The notes: generated by a model from the sequence alone, not told the origin. Shown: positions 14,496 to 23,898, counted from the first letter of the stretch. The stretch: DNA of 64,000 bases from Acidobacteriota bacterium (GCA_016716435.1 JADJWI010000008.1:1307501-1371500), one strand, 5' to 3'. Made by a program: numbers and translations.

Positions 14496-16583
14496 ATGAA
14501 CATCAGTTACAATTGGCTCAAAGAGCTCATCGATATCGACCTTTCTGCCGAGGAAACTGCGGCGGCTCTGACGCGCGTGGGGTTGGCGGTCGAGGGGATC
14601 CATCCGCATAAGGGCGACCTTGTTTTGGACATTGATCTTACGTCGAACCGCTCGGACTGCCTTTCGCATCTCGGTGTCGCCCGCGAGCTCGGTGTGATAA
14701 CCGGACGGTCGCTCAAGGCTACGAGCGGGTCGGCGGCGGCGGGCGATGAGCTTGACGCGGTTCCCTTTCCTTCGGTTCTTGCGCCTGAGGTCGTGCGGGT
14801 TGATGCTCCCGAGTTTTGCAATCGCTTCACCGCCCGGGTGATCCGCGGCGTAAAGATCGGCCCTTCGCCTGAGTGGCTGGTCGATCGGCTTGAGGCTCTC
14901 GGTGAGCGTTCGATCAACAACGTCGCCGACATCACTAACTACGTAATGCTCGAGCTCGGCCAGCCGATGCACGCCTTTGACCTCGATAAGCTTGCCGAAA
15001 AGCGGATCGTCGTCCGCACCGCTCGAGCCGGCGAAACGATCACGACGCTGGACGAAATTGAGCGAACGCTCGATGAAACGATGCTCGCCATCTGCGACGC
15101 CGAACGGCCGGTTGCGGTCGCCGGTGTGATGGGCGGCATCGAAAGCGGCATCACCGAGACGACGACAAACGTTCTTCTCGAGGTCGCATATTTCAAACGC
15201 GAGAATATCCGCCAAACCTCGCGGAAACTCGGCCTCGCGACCGAGGCGAGCTATCGCTTCGAACGCGGCGTCGATATCGAAAACCTCATCCGTGCCTCGG
15301 ACCGTGCGACGGAGCTGATCGTTCAGCTCGCCGGCGGTGAGGCCGCGGACATCGTCGACGTCTATCCCGAACGTCAGCCCGAGCGGACGGTTCGTTCGGC
15401 AGATGTCGCGTCGGCCGTCAAACGGCTCACTGGGCTCGATGTTGCGGCGGATGAATGTGAACGGATACTCTCGGCTCTCGGCATTGCCCGCATCGGCGAT
15501 GGCGAATATACGTCGCCGACCTGGCGGCACGACATCGCCATCGAAGAAGATCTGGTGGAAGAGGTCGCCCGCCACGCGGGCTATGAGAATATCAAGGACG
15601 AGCTGCCGCCTGCCTTCGGTGCTGGCGAGTATCAGGCAAGCGAGGTTCGGAAACGCCGCCTCCGCGGTGCACTCGTCGAGCAGGGCTTTGACGAGGCCAT
15701 CGCCTATAGCTTCATTGACGTCCGCCACGATGATCTTTTCGCAGCGGTCCCCGAGTTCCTTCGCGAAGGCGGCGAGGAGAAATTCGTTACGCTGAAGGAT
15801 TCCGTCATCGAAGGCTCCGTTCGAATGCGGCCGACGCTTATCCCGGGCCTGCTCGGTGCTCTGCGGCTCAATTTGAACCACCAGCGACGCGACGTAAAGC
15901 TCTTCGAGATCGGCAAAGCATTTGCCGCTTCCGGAATGGGCGAACTCCCGACCGAGCGTGAGCTTTTCACGATCGCCGTGACCGGCGGCGAAGTCCATGA
16001 GGACCGGGCGATGCCCGCCCGACAGCTCGATCTTTACGATGCGAAAGGTGCGGTCGAGGCCGCTCTCGAGGCCGCCGGGGCCGCAGATTGTGACTACCGT
16101 CCAGCGGAGATCTCGCATTTGCGGGCCGGACAATCGGGCGAGGTCGTGAAAGATGGTCGCGTTGTTGGAACCTTTGGCCGGCTAAATGAGGAAATCGCAG
16201 CCAATTACAAGTTTAAGCAGCCTGTATATGTTGCGGAGCTCGATCTACAAACGATACTCGCGGAACCGAGCGAGCCGGCTGTTTACACGCCTTTATCGCG
16301 GTTTCCTGCGGTCGTACGCGACATTTCGTTTTTGGTCCCGCGTTCGCTGACCTTTGCGGAGATTCAAAGCTCCGCCATCGGAGCCGACGCAACGAACCTC
16401 CGGGCGGTCTCGTTCGTCGATATTTTTGAAGGCAAGGGACTTGCCGATGATGTCCGCTCGCTGACGATCCGGCTCGAATTTCGCAGCGATGAGCGAACGC
16501 TTACCGACGCCGAGGTCGATGCGGAGTATTCGGCCGTTCTTACAAAGCTCAAGCATGAGCTTTCACTGGAGCCTCGAACGTAG
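14496..16583 (+). CDS. pheT: Phenylalanyl-tRNA synthetase beta subunit, short form
   Basis: 695 residues; canonical bacterial PheT is about 800. It starts MNISYNWLKELIDIDLS, but right after GLAVEGI the sequence jumps to DLVLDIDLTSNRSDCLSHLG, so the N-terminal EMAP-type tRNA-binding OB domain is absent. The B3/B4 editing domain (SINNVADITNYVMLELGQP), B5 domain, the core-like domains and the C-terminal FDX-ACB anticodon-binding domain (YTPLSRFPAVVRDISF) are present. It pairs with PheS. The start is supported by the normal N-terminal strand. Shortened PheT occurs in some lineages, so this is probably genuine. Confidence 0.94.
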   Translation: MNISYNWLKELIDIDLSAEETAAALTRVGLAVEGIHPHKGDLVLDIDLTSNRSDCLSHLGVARELGVITGRSLKATSGSAAAGDELDAVPFPSVLAPEVVRVDAPEFCNRFTARVIRGVKIGPSPEWLVDRLEALGERSINNVADITNYVMLELGQPMHAFDLDKLAEKRIVVRTARAGETITTLDEIERTLDETMLAICDAERPVAVAGVMGGIESGITETTTNVLLEVAYFKRENIRQTSRKLGLATEASYRFERGVDIENLIRASDRATELIVQLAGGEAADIVDVYPERQPERTVRSADVASAVKRLTGLDVAADECERILSALGIARIGDGEYTSPTWRHDIAIEEDLVEEVARHAGYENIKDELPPAFGAGEYQASEVRKRRLRGALVEQGFDEAIAYSFIDVRHDDLFAAVPEFLREGGEEKFVTLKDSVIEGSVRMRPTLIPGLLGALRLNLNHQRRDVKLFEIGKAFAASGMGELPTERELFTIAVTGGEVHEDRAMPARQLDLYDAKGAVEAALEAAGAADCDYRPAEISHLRAGQSGEVVKDGRVVGTFGRLNEEIAANYKFKQPVYVAELDLQTILAEPSEPAVYTPLSRFPAVVRDISFLVPRSLTFAEIQSSAIGADATNLRAVSFVDIFEGKGLADDVRSLTIRLEFRSDERTLTDAEVDAEYSAVLTKLKHELSLEPRT

Positions 16584-16673
16584 GCTTGAAACATACAACT
16601 TGCAGTTTGGTGAAAAAATTTGGATAATCATCGTCACGCGATCAGCCAAAACCTCTCACCTGGAGTCAATCGG

Positions 16674-16961
16674 ATGAATGGTCTAACGGGAATGGAGAAA
16701 TTCTCGCATCTCGAGGATAAGATTTACCTCACCATCGAGTTTGCAAAAAAACTTCGTGAAGAGAACGACAAGCTCGAAAAAGAGCTCGTTGACCTTCGCA
16801 GAGAAAAGCTCGGCTTTGACCGAGAGCGGATGCGGCTCGAGGAAAAGATCGAATCGCTGCTCACCGAGCGCGATGCGATCCAGCTCAAGGTCGAGGCCAT
16901 GCTTGAGGCAATGACGATACTCGATACCGAGGTTGCCGCTGCGGTCGGGAGGGTTCAGTGA
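16674..16961 (+). CDS. ZapB-like coiled-coil cell division protein
   Basis: 95 residues, almost entirely predicted coiled coil (DKIYLTIEFAKKLREENDKL, then a Lys/Glu heptad pattern and LLTERDAIQLKVEAML). This matches the ZapB-like proteins that accompany zapA next to pheT in many bacteria and help organise the FtsZ ring. Start at ATG 16674 has a weak GGAG upstream; ATG 16692 is an alternative. Its stop overlaps the zapA ATG (TGATG). Confidence 0.75.
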   Translation: MNGLTGMEKFSHLEDKIYLTIEFAKKLREENDKLEKELVDLRREKLGFDRERMRLEEKIESLLTERDAIQLKVEAMLEAMTILDTEVAAAVGRVQ

Positions 16962-17317
16962 TGGCTGTCGGGCGTGAGGACGGAGGTTCGGCCGAGCAGG
17001 CGATCCGCGTCGAGATATACAATCAGACGTACAGCATTCGCTCGGATGGCGACAACGAGTATATCCAGAAACTCGCTGACTATGTCGATTCGAAAATGCG
17101 GGACATCTCTTCCGGAACGCTCACTGTCGATTCGCTCAAGGTGGCGATCCTCGCCGCTCTTCACATCGCCGACGAACTCCATCAGCATCAACATCAGAAC
17201 CAGCAGACCGATGCTCAGCTTGCCTCGCGAAGTGCCGAATGTTCCGAAATGCTCGACCGGATTTTGAAGCACAAAGACATCGTTCCGCAGGAGCTCGAGT
17301 CGGACCGTTCGATGTAG
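16961..17317 (+). CDS. zapA: Cell division protein ZapA
   Basis: 118 residues. The ZapA pattern is clear: VEIYNQTYSIRSDGDNEYIQ, LADYVDSKMRDIS, then a long helix with VAILAALHIADEL. ZapA binds FtsZ and promotes bundling. The ATG at 16961 overlaps the stop of the ZapB-like gene, so the two are translationally coupled. 6S RNA follows immediately, the arrangement known for many bacteria. Confidence 0.92.
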   Translation: MAVGREDGGSAEQAIRVEIYNQTYSIRSDGDNEYIQKLADYVDSKMRDISSGTLTVDSLKVAILAALHIADELHQHQHQNQQTDAQLASRSAECSEMLDRILKHKDIVPQELESDRSM

Positions 17318-17382
17318 TTTACTCGCCGCTTTTTTTACCTTCGTATTTCTTTATTTCCACTTCCCTGAGTGCTATAGTTTTT

Positions 17383-17607
17383 CTAGGCGGCGAGCAATGA
17401 CTGCCTAGTGCGTCACCAAGCGCAACTATAATTGAGCCAACACTTGAATTGAGGGAGGCTGATGCCGATTTCAGTGCGGCCCCCTACGCGGGAAGCCGCC
17501 GGAGGATGAGGCTTCGATGCATCGAAAGATGCAGAAGGCCACCCACCTGTTAAAAGCAGGTTCAATTCATGCGTTTGGAACGGCTCAGGCGGTCGCTCGC
17601 TGCCTTT
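17383..17607 (+). ncRNA. ssrS: 6S RNA (ssrS)
   Basis: About 220 bases right after zapA. The ends form a long closing stem: GGCGGCGAGC (17386-17395) pairs with GCTCGCTGCC (17595-17604), and the next block GACTGCCT pairs with AGGCGGTC. The 3' half contains CCCACCTGTTAAAAGCAGGT, a small hairpin typical of 6S RNAs. A -10-like TATAGT lies at 17373-17378. 6S RNA mimics an open promoter and sequesters sigma-70 RNA polymerase. Exact ends are approximate. Confidence 0.75.
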
Positions 17608-18403
17608 ACTTTTCTAAGAGGGTTTGTTCGGCCGCTGCGGCCTCGCTCTCAAGCTCCAACCTGATTTCTTCCGTAGCCTGTGCTTCCTGCAGTGCGAGAG
17701 GCAATTCAGATGAACGAGCCGAGAGCCGCTTCATCGCGAGCTCGGTTCCGGCGAGGCTGCCACCGCGAAGCACCGCCGCCTCGATCATCTGCAAGCGGGC
17801 CTCGGCCTCGCCGAGCATTCCCTGGGCGTCGGCGTTGATCTTGCCGATCTTGTCCGCGTCTTTCCTTATCGATTCGAGAAACTCTGACTGTCGCTCGGTC
17901 TTTAGCTGGCGGAGTTTTGATTCGCGGCGTTTTGTTTCACTAAGTTTCTTGCGCGTGGCCCTTATTACACGCGTCGCGGTCAATCGCGAGGCAAGCGTTT
18001 CGCGATAGGCATCGGCAAGCAACGGTTCATTCCGCTCCATTTCCTTGAGGGCACGCTTCTCTTGGGGTTTGAGCTCGTGGCGGAACCACTCGACCTCGTT
18101 CGCCTTTATGCCGTCAACGGCGATCATTTCCCTGATCTCCGCTCGCCACCGCGAATATTTATATCCAAAAATACCCGAAAGTATCGCTCCTTTGAGAAAA
18201 CCGATCGCAGTTATCAGGAATCCAAAAAACAAGATCGTAGCCGCGACCGGAGGCGAAGAGGCGAACAAAACAAAAAGAATTGCAGAGACGATGACGGGAA
18301 GCAGCGTCAAAACGACCGGCGAGGCAATGGCCGCAAGCCGCAAGTTTCGCCCGCGTGCAAGCTCGCGCGGCTCGATATCGTATTTTACCGGAAGTTCGCT
18401 CAT
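17606..18403 (-). CDS. Membrane-anchored coiled-coil protein of unknown function
   Basis: 265 residues, not recognised. Two or three hydrophobic segments (about residues 23-48 and 52-75) are followed by a long charged helical region (about 85-260) rich in Glu, Arg and Lys, predicted as coiled coil. It converges on the 6S RNA gene and touches its 3' end. The gene is divergent from the VWFA-related gene at 18458, with about 55 bases between. Confidence 0.7.
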   Translation of the reverse strand: MSELPVKYDIEPRELARGRNLRLAAIASPVVLTLLPVIVSAILFVLFASSPPVAATILFFGFLITAIGFLKGAILSGIFGYKYSRWRAEIREMIAVDGIKANEVEWFRHELKPQEKRALKEMERNEPLLADAYRETLASRLTATRVIRATRKKLSETKRRESKLRQLKTERQSEFLESIRKDADKIGKINADAQGMLGEAEARLQMIEAAVLRGGSLAGTELAMKRLSARSSELPLALQEAQATEEIRLELESEAAAAEQTLLEK

Positions 18404-18457
18404 TCCCGATTAACTTTACAAACACTGCCGTTCTAATTCAAACTAAGGCCTGTAAAG

Positions 18458-19438
18458 ATGAGCAAGGAACGAAATGGTTTTGCGTTTAATGATGTGCGGC
18501 CGCGGGTGGCGGTGCTGTTCACCTTCGTTCTGATCGCCTCGGGCTTTCTCACCGCACAGGCACAGGACCCGCAAAACAGTCAGGCGAGAACCGTTTCGAT
18601 CCCGATCTCGATCTACACTCAGCAGGAACTCCGCACCGGGCAGCAACAGGAACTGGTCGAGGTCGATCAGTTGCTCGTTCGCGAGAACGGTATGGACCAG
18701 ACCATCCTTTCGATCCGCAGCATCGACGAGGCTCCGTTGGCCCTTGCCGTGCTGATTCAAGACGACCTTGCGACCGAGTTCAATCTGCAATTAAAAGATG
18801 TTGCCAGCTTCATACGCGGGCTTCCGAAAGGCTCGCGTGTGATGGTCGGATATCTTCGTTCCGGAACGATCCAGATCCGGCAGAGATTTACGACAGACCT
18901 CGAGAAAGCGGCAGGGGCTCTCAGGATAGTCGCGTCGAGTACGGCCGTTTCGCCCCGCAGCCCCTATGACGGCGTCCTCGACGCACTCAAACGCTTTGAT
19001 TCGCTGCCGGCCGGACGCCGGGCGATCCTTATGGTTTCGGACGGTGTTGATGCTTCGCAAGGCTTTTTCGGCGCTACGCCGAGCCAGAGCGTTGACCTCG
19101 ACCGAGCGATCTTTAACGCACAGCGAAAAAGTGTTTCGGTCTTCTCGATCTATTCTCCGACAGTTTTGACGGACAATCGAAACACGCAGCTTGCCTTATT
19201 TGGCCAGGGTTCGCTTGATCGGCTCGCGAAGGAAACCGGCGGCCGTGCATTCTTTCAGGGCCAGATCGCTCCGATCAACTACGACCCGTTCTTCCGTGAG
19301 CTCAAGCTTCTGCTCGACAGGCAGTTTCTGCTCACCTATCTCTCTACAAATACAAAAAAGGGCTTTTATCGTCTTGATGTAATAAGTACGAATCCGGACG
19401 TCCGCATCGTTCATCCAAAGGGCTACGTTTACCGTTAA
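18458..19438 (+). CDS. VWFA-related secreted protein
   Basis: 326 residues with a signal peptide (about 1-35, ending AQAQ). The rest resembles the VWFA-related proteins abundant in Acidobacteriota (TIGR03436-type): SIPISIYTQQELRT at the start, a RENGMDQTILSI strand, VLIQDDLAT where the MIDAS motif would be, FIRGLPKGSRVMVGYLRSG, GRRAILMVSDGVDASQGF and a C-terminal FLLTYLSTNTKKGFYRLDV. The DxSxS metal motif is degenerate. Likely an exported binding or adhesion domain; partner unknown. Confidence 0.8.
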   Translation: MSKERNGFAFNDVRPRVAVLFTFVLIASGFLTAQAQDPQNSQARTVSIPISIYTQQELRTGQQQELVEVDQLLVRENGMDQTILSIRSIDEAPLALAVLIQDDLATEFNLQLKDVASFIRGLPKGSRVMVGYLRSGTIQIRQRFTTDLEKAAGALRIVASSTAVSPRSPYDGVLDALKRFDSLPAGRRAILMVSDGVDASQGFFGATPSQSVDLDRAIFNAQRKSVSVFSIYSPTVLTDNRNTQLALFGQGSLDRLAKETGGRAFFQGQIAPINYDPFFRELKLLLDRQFLLTYLSTNTKKGFYRLDVISTNPDVRIVHPKGYVYR

Positions 19439-19888
19439 TTATTTGACCGCGCGTTTGCAGATCGGGCAAACCGGAACATCCTCTTTCAAAAGAAGTCCGA
19501 TCCAGAAAAACACTACCGTGAACAAGAGTAGGGTTCCGAAGACGATCCAGCCCGCGGTCGAAATGCGCCGTTCGTTCACGGGCAGAAAGTGTGTGCCGCA
19601 GAATGGGCATCGGTAGTTGCCCGAAAGGTCTTTCGGCCCGGTGTAGGCGAGGGCTCCGGCGTGAGGAGCTAAATGGGTCTCAAGAAGTGGCGAGGTTCGC
19701 TGTTTGTAGTCAAGACTGACGGTCCGTCCTTCGGCTTGGGTCTGGTACTCGTCCGTCTTCCAGGCATACGGCCGCGGCGGAGCCTGGTCGAAATCAACCT
19801 CTTGCCGCAGAGCCATCCTCGCTCCGCAAAATCGGCAGAACTGGCTTTCATCGGCATTTGTTTTGCCGCAATTTTGACACTGGATCAC
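19439..19888 (-). CDS. Zinc-ribbon membrane protein with LITAF-like C-terminus
   Basis: About 149 residues if the GTG at 19888 is used (MIQCQNCGKTNADESQ), which fits a standard zinc-ribbon start; a TTG at 19906 is also in frame. N-terminal zinc ribbon CQNCGKTN...CRFCGAR, a variable middle, then a LITAF-like unit: YRCPFCGTHF, a hydrophobic segment (WIVFGTLLLFTVVFFWIGLL) and CPICKRAV. The two Cys pairs flanking a hydrophobic helix are the LITAF zinc-binding layout. Role unknown. Confidence 0.72.
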   Translation of the reverse strand: MIQCQNCGKTNADESQFCRFCGARMALRQEVDFDQAPPRPYAWKTDEYQTQAEGRTVSLDYKQRTSPLLETHLAPHAGALAYTGPKDLSGNYRCPFCGTHFLPVNERRISTAGWIVFGTLLLFTVVFFWIGLLLKEDVPVCPICKRAVK

Positions 19889-19931
19889 AACCTTAGCTAC
19901 GAGCAACTATGAACCGAGGTTCCCGCCACGT

Positions 19932-20900
19932 TCAAAAGCGAATGCGTTCACCGCTACGGATGGCAGTATACACCGATTCGACCAACTCGACCGACCGAAA
20001 TCCGTCATCGGCGGTCACGGGCGGCTCGCTGCCGGACAGTATCGAATCGATAAAAGCCCGATCTTCCTGAACGTATCCCCAACGCTCCTCTTTCTCGGTC
20101 ATATGAAAAGAAAGCGTTTCAAAGTTGGCGTCCATTCCGCGTGAATCGAGAAGCCGCTCCATTTCTTCGGTCATTATCGTTCGGTGGTGACAGAAGACCT
20201 CGATCCGCTCGAACGGAAAATGCCAGCTCGCGTCCGACGAAGATGCGAACGTGCAGTGAAAGCCGTTCTTAAACTTGAAGATGATCGAAAATTCATCAAG
20301 CTCCGGATATTCGTGCTGCGACCCGTAGGCTACAAGCTCTTCGATCTCGCCGAACTGGAACCGCATCATATCGAAGAGGTGGATGGTCGTCTCATAAAGA
20401 AAGCCGCCGGTCACATTCACATCGCCGGTCCAGACCGGATTCTTCAGCTCACCGCGGTTCATCTTTATGTGGGCAGAGTGGGCCGTGTCGTTACCGAGCA
20501 GCTCCTTCAGCGTCGCATAGACCGGTGCAAAGCGGCGATTGTGCCCGACCTGAAAGACGCCCTTGCCGTTGAGAGCCGCGTCGCGGAGTTCGCTCGCGTC
20601 TTCAATGCCGATAGCGAAAGGCTTTTCGCAAAAGACATGCTTCCCTTCCGCGATAGCGTGCAAGGCGATCTCTTTGTGCGTCTTGTTCGGTGAGCATACA
20701 AGAACAGCGTCGCAGTTCTCCATCAGCTCATCACGCGACGAGCAGACCTTGCCGCCGATGCTCTTGGCGGTACGCTCCGCCCGCTCCGGGACGATATCGT
20801 ACAACGCCGAAACCTCAACACGCTCATCGCGCGTATAAATCCGCCCGTGAACATTGCCGATATACCCGGTTCCAACGATTCCAATTCGAACTTTACTCAT
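19932..20900 (-). CDS. Gfo/Idh/MocA-family NAD(P)-dependent oxidoreductase
   Basis: 322 residues. N-terminal Rossmann fold with VRIGIVGTGYIGNVHGRIY, the family motif GKHVFCEKPFAI (catalytic Lys in EKP) and a C-terminal substrate domain with GGFLYETTIHLFDMMRF. The family oxidises or reduces sugars, inositols and derivatives. It lies about 100 bases downstream of a sugar isomerase-like gene on the same strand; together they look like a small carbohydrate or cyclitol pathway. Substrate cannot be read from the sequence. Confidence 0.92.
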   Translation of the reverse strand: MSKVRIGIVGTGYIGNVHGRIYTRDERVEVSALYDIVPERAERTAKSIGGKVCSSRDELMENCDAVLVCSPNKTHKEIALHAIAEGKHVFCEKPFAIGIEDASELRDAALNGKGVFQVGHNRRFAPVYATLKELLGNDTAHSAHIKMNRGELKNPVWTGDVNVTGGFLYETTIHLFDMMRFQFGEIEELVAYGSQHEYPELDEFSIIFKFKNGFHCTFASSSDASWHFPFERIEVFCHHRTIMTEEMERLLDSRGMDANFETLSFHMTEKEERWGYVQEDRAFIDSILSGSEPPVTADDGFRSVELVESVYTAIRSGERIRF

Positions 20901-21000
20901 TATATTTCCGACAACGGATCAGCACTGATTCCCACAGATTCTGATCGATTCTCCGACAAAACGATCCGTGAAGATCCGCGAAAATCCGTTGTAAACCTTC
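20901..21000. repeat. Degenerate direct repeats between two sugar genes
   Basis: The spacer contains repeated GATT-TC-CACAGATTCTGATCGATTCTC and AAAGATCCGTGAAGATCCGCGAAAATCCGT-like units, a type of short dispersed intergenic repeat. No gene is present. Confidence 0.4.
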
Positions 21001-21849
21001 CTACCAAATTCCTCCGGCGGCGTATTTGCCCAGCCCAAGTGCCTTTTCGGCGGCTTCTTTCGCCTCTTTTGCGACGACGAACGGATCGCGCTCCCAATAT
21101 TCGGGGCGAAAGATCTCAACGCTCGCCGGGCCTTCGTAGCCGATCTTGTCTAGTGTTTCTTTCATCTTTGCGATGGGCAAAACACCTTCGCCGGGATATA
21201 GCCGCTTTGAGTCGTTCAATTCGTCCTTCGGCAGATCTTCGGCACCGTTGATGTGAAAAATGAAGAGCTTTTTCGGGTCGAGGCTCTCGAGCGCTTCCCA
21301 AGACGAGCTCCCGGCATAGAAATGATACGTGTCTATGACATTTCCGACGCTTTCGCGCCCGACCAGATCGACGATCTTGCTGCCGAGATCGAGCGTCGTC
21401 ACCGAATTCCCTGCCTCGCCCAGAAACTCAAAACCGAGCTTGATGCCGTGCGGTTCGGCAATATCTGCCAGTTCATTCAAGACGCGGACCGATTCCGCGA
21501 TCGTCTCTTCGTCGGTCTTCGGCCCCTGCCGCAATGCACCGGGCACGGAGAGAACATACGGGCAACCGATCGCCGCTGAAATGGCCGAGAGCTTTTCGCA
21601 CTCGGCTTTGATCGCGGCGTAGTCCTCGTCCGAACGCCAAGTAATATGCTCAAGCGTGTTGATCGAAAGAACCTCAACGCCAGTCTCCTTTAGCAGCCCG
21701 ATCAGGTCTTCAACCGAGTGCACGTCAAGATAGTCGTAAAGCTTATTCGAACGCAGTTCCACCATCTCAAACCCCGCCGCCGCCGCCGAGCGGATGTCCG
21801 TCTCGAGGTCTGCGGTCATCGTGGTCGCGCCATTGATCGCCAGTCTCAT
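21001..21849 (-). CDS. Sugar phosphate isomerase/epimerase-family protein (TIM barrel)
   Basis: 282 residues with the xylose-isomerase-like AP-endonuclease-2 fold. It starts MRLAINGATTMTADLETDI; metal-ligand regions include ELRSNKLYDYLDVHS, GFEFLGEAGNSVTT, NVIDTYHFYAGSSSWE and HINGAEDLPKDEL, with a C-terminal VEIFRPEYW. Family members isomerise or epimerise sugars and inositol derivatives using a divalent metal. It is upstream of the Gfo/Idh/MocA gene in the same direction, supporting a joint pathway. Confidence 0.88.
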   Translation of the reverse strand: MRLAINGATTMTADLETDIRSAAAAGFEMVELRSNKLYDYLDVHSVEDLIGLLKETGVEVLSINTLEHITWRSDEDYAAIKAECEKLSAISAAIGCPYVLSVPGALRQGPKTDEETIAESVRVLNELADIAEPHGIKLGFEFLGEAGNSVTTLDLGSKIVDLVGRESVGNVIDTYHFYAGSSSWEALESLDPKKLFIFHINGAEDLPKDELNDSKRLYPGEGVLPIAKMKETLDKIGYEGPASVEIFRPEYWERDPFVVAKEAKEAAEKALGLGKYAAGGIW

Positions 21850-22012
21850 AATCTCTCCTCTTGCTCAAAAGCAAAGCCAGATTTTAGCACGCCGAATGCC
21901 GCTGAACATAAGCAGCAACCATGCTCGGCAACCCCAAACATTGCCATTACGTCCAAACATCGGTTAACCTAGGGCTTTGGCCCCTGCCCGCTTTAAATTC
22001 CGTAAGAATATT

Positions 22013-23386
22013 ATGAGGTTTGTACTATCTTCACTTGTTTTCGCCCTATTACTTTCGATCGCTTCGCTCGGCCAGTCGTCCGACGCCGCTCTGAGGCGGG
22101 CAATCGACGCCGACAACGCTGCAAAGATCGAATCCGGTGGAAAGTTGCCTGTGATGGCCGCCGAGGAGCACCTCTCGCGGGCGGAAACCTACATGGCTAA
22201 CCGCTTGTTTCCCCAAGCTCGAGAGCATTGGGCGATCGTGCTTGCGACTTATCCGGAACATGCCGGAACGCCGAAGGCTCTCTTCGGCACGGCCCGCTCG
22301 TTTATGTGGGAACGCGAGTACCTGAAGGCGGTCGAGTGGTTCGATCGGCTCTTAAAAGATCATTCGATGAGCAAAGAGGGCCGCGATGGCCTCTCCTTCA
22401 AAGGGGCAAGCTACGTTCGTGCCGGCAAGAATCTTGAGGCCGCCCGGACCTATGAACAATACACGGTGATGTTCCCGACGGGCGAGCGGATCGAGTCGGC
22501 TTATCTCAACATCATTGACGCCTACCGCGAGGCTGGCGAATACGCAAAAGCCGCCGAATGGGTCGAAAAGGCGGTTCGCGAGTTTCCCGGTAAGACCACT
22601 GAGGTCAATGCTTTACAGGGTTTGGTCCGAATGGAACTTTATCGCGGGCGATGGAATGAAGCCGCGGCGGCGGCGGATCGAATGCTCGCGGTTCGAACCT
22701 TCGCGGGTTCGATGACGTCCGCTGACGAAGCTCGTTTTCTGAAAGCCTATGCCCTCGAAAAGGCCGGGAAGGAAGCCGAAGCTTCGGCCATTTTCTCGTC
22801 GCTCCCGCAAACGAGCACCTCCTATTTTGGCGGGCTCGCGGCCGAGCGAAACGTTGCGTCGCCGGTTAGAAAGACGGCAGCCGTTTCGTCGGGGATGTAT
22901 TCTCAATATCCTTCGCCTTTCCGTGCGCAGGTCTTGAAGCACGCTACAAAGCAGCGGATCGACCCCCGATTTGTCCTTGCAATAATGAAGCAGGAAAGCT
23001 CATTCCGCCCAACTGCAAAATCGCCGGCGGGTGCTCGCGGCTTGATTCAACTAGTCTTCGATACGGCAATCAAATATAAGGACGAGGCCGGATATCCGCG
23101 ACTGCAGCCGGACGATCTTTACGATCCGGAGACTAACGTTGCCATTGGGTCGATCTATATCCGTAAGATCAAGGATGAATTCGGCGGGCTTTACGAGGCC
23201 GTTGCGGCAAGCTACAACGCCGGCGAAGACAACGCGGCACGTTGGCTCAACCGGACGAAGCCGAAGGATCCGGGACTATTTGCCGCCGAGGTCGGGTTTG
23301 CAGAAACCAAGAATTACGTGTTCAAGGTGATGAACAACTATCGGGTCTATCGCGAACTTTACGACGAAAAGCTGAATCGCCGATAA
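22013..23386 (+). CDS. Soluble lytic murein transglycosylase (SLT) with TPR-like N-terminus
   Basis: 457 residues from ATG 22013 (MRFVLSSLVFALLLSIASLG), which gives a clean signal peptide; the frame extends 12 codons further up. The N-terminal half is helical and TPR-like (repeated YPEHAGTPKALFGTARSF-type units, about 30-270). The C-terminal SLT domain shows RFVLAIMKQESSFRPTAKSP with the catalytic Glu, ARGLIQLV and AVAASYNAGEDNAARWL. The enzyme cleaves peptidoglycan glycan strands to anhydro-muropeptides in the periplasm. A terminator follows. Confidence 0.92.
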   Translation: MRFVLSSLVFALLLSIASLGQSSDAALRRAIDADNAAKIESGGKLPVMAAEEHLSRAETYMANRLFPQAREHWAIVLATYPEHAGTPKALFGTARSFMWEREYLKAVEWFDRLLKDHSMSKEGRDGLSFKGASYVRAGKNLEAARTYEQYTVMFPTGERIESAYLNIIDAYREAGEYAKAAEWVEKAVREFPGKTTEVNALQGLVRMELYRGRWNEAAAAADRMLAVRTFAGSMTSADEARFLKAYALEKAGKEAEASAIFSSLPQTSTSYFGGLAAERNVASPVRKTAAVSSGMYSQYPSPFRAQVLKHATKQRIDPRFVLAIMKQESSFRPTAKSPAGARGLIQLVFDTAIKYKDEAGYPRLQPDDLYDPETNVAIGSIYIRKIKDEFGGLYEAVAASYNAGEDNAARWLNRTKPKDPGLFAAEVGFAETKNYVFKVMNNYRVYRELYDEKLNRR

Positions 23387-23409
23387 CCTCGTGCGACGAC
23401 CGAAAATGA

Positions 23410-23441
23410 AAAATGCCCGGCAATTTGCAAACGGGCATTTT
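23410..23441. terminator. Bidirectional terminator
   Basis: AAAATGCCCG (23410-23419) pairs with CGGGCATTTT (23432-23441). Both strands carry an A/T-rich flank (TTTTTTC on the plus strand), so it serves the transglycosylase gene and the convergent 144-residue gene. Confidence 0.8.
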
Positions 23442-23463
23442 TTCGTTTCTCGATATTGCTGAT

Positions 23464-23898
23464 CTATGGACAGGCCGTCTTGCGCCAGCCGACCGGGCCT
23501 TCCATACACTGAAAAAGCTGACCGACGCTGTTGAGTGTGAACGACTCATCCCCCGCACCGTTCGTGCTTAGCTCGAGTCGATACAACTTGCCTAGCACCG
23601 ATTCATCATCCTCGAGCAGGCGGGAAACAAAAACGACCGTGACGTTCTTCTCCGCGACTTCGCCGAGGCGGTAAACGCTGAAATCGGGTTCGTCGCCGAC
23701 CTCAATGCTAAGCTCAGTGAGCATTTTCACGGCACATTCTTCAGGGTTCCCAACGCATTCTGCCGGTGCGGTGAGCTCGATGGCGTCCCAGCGTTCCGGC
23801 TCGGTCACGAACTTGGAGAATTTCTGTTGTGCCAGAGCGTTTGTCGATAGCAAGGCGATGGTGAATACGAAGAGCGCGAAGAGTGTGAATTTTTTCAT
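23464..23898 (-). CDS. Secreted hypothetical protein, 144 residues
   Basis: Not recognised. A signal peptide (MKKFTLFALFVFTIALLSTN, cleavage after ALA) is followed by a compact domain with four Cys (AECVGNPEECAVKM near residue 50; CMEG and TACP at the end), consistent with disulfides. An excellent ribosome site (AGGAGGAAATAA) precedes the ATG. It stands alone and shares a terminator with the transglycosylase gene. Confidence 0.75.
   Translation of the reverse strand: MKKFTLFALFVFTIALLSTNALAQQKFSKFVTEPERWDAIELTAPAECVGNPEECAVKMLTELSIEVGDEPDFSVYRLGEVAEKNVTVVFVSRLLEDDESVLGKLYRLELSTNGAGDESFTLNSVGQLFQCMEGPVGWRKTACP

Noticed and set aside
14376..16133. 585-codon minus-strand ORF opposite pheT
   Set aside because: It is a shadow frame of pheT, with no protein-like motif and no ribosome site; pheT is clearly coding on the plus strand.
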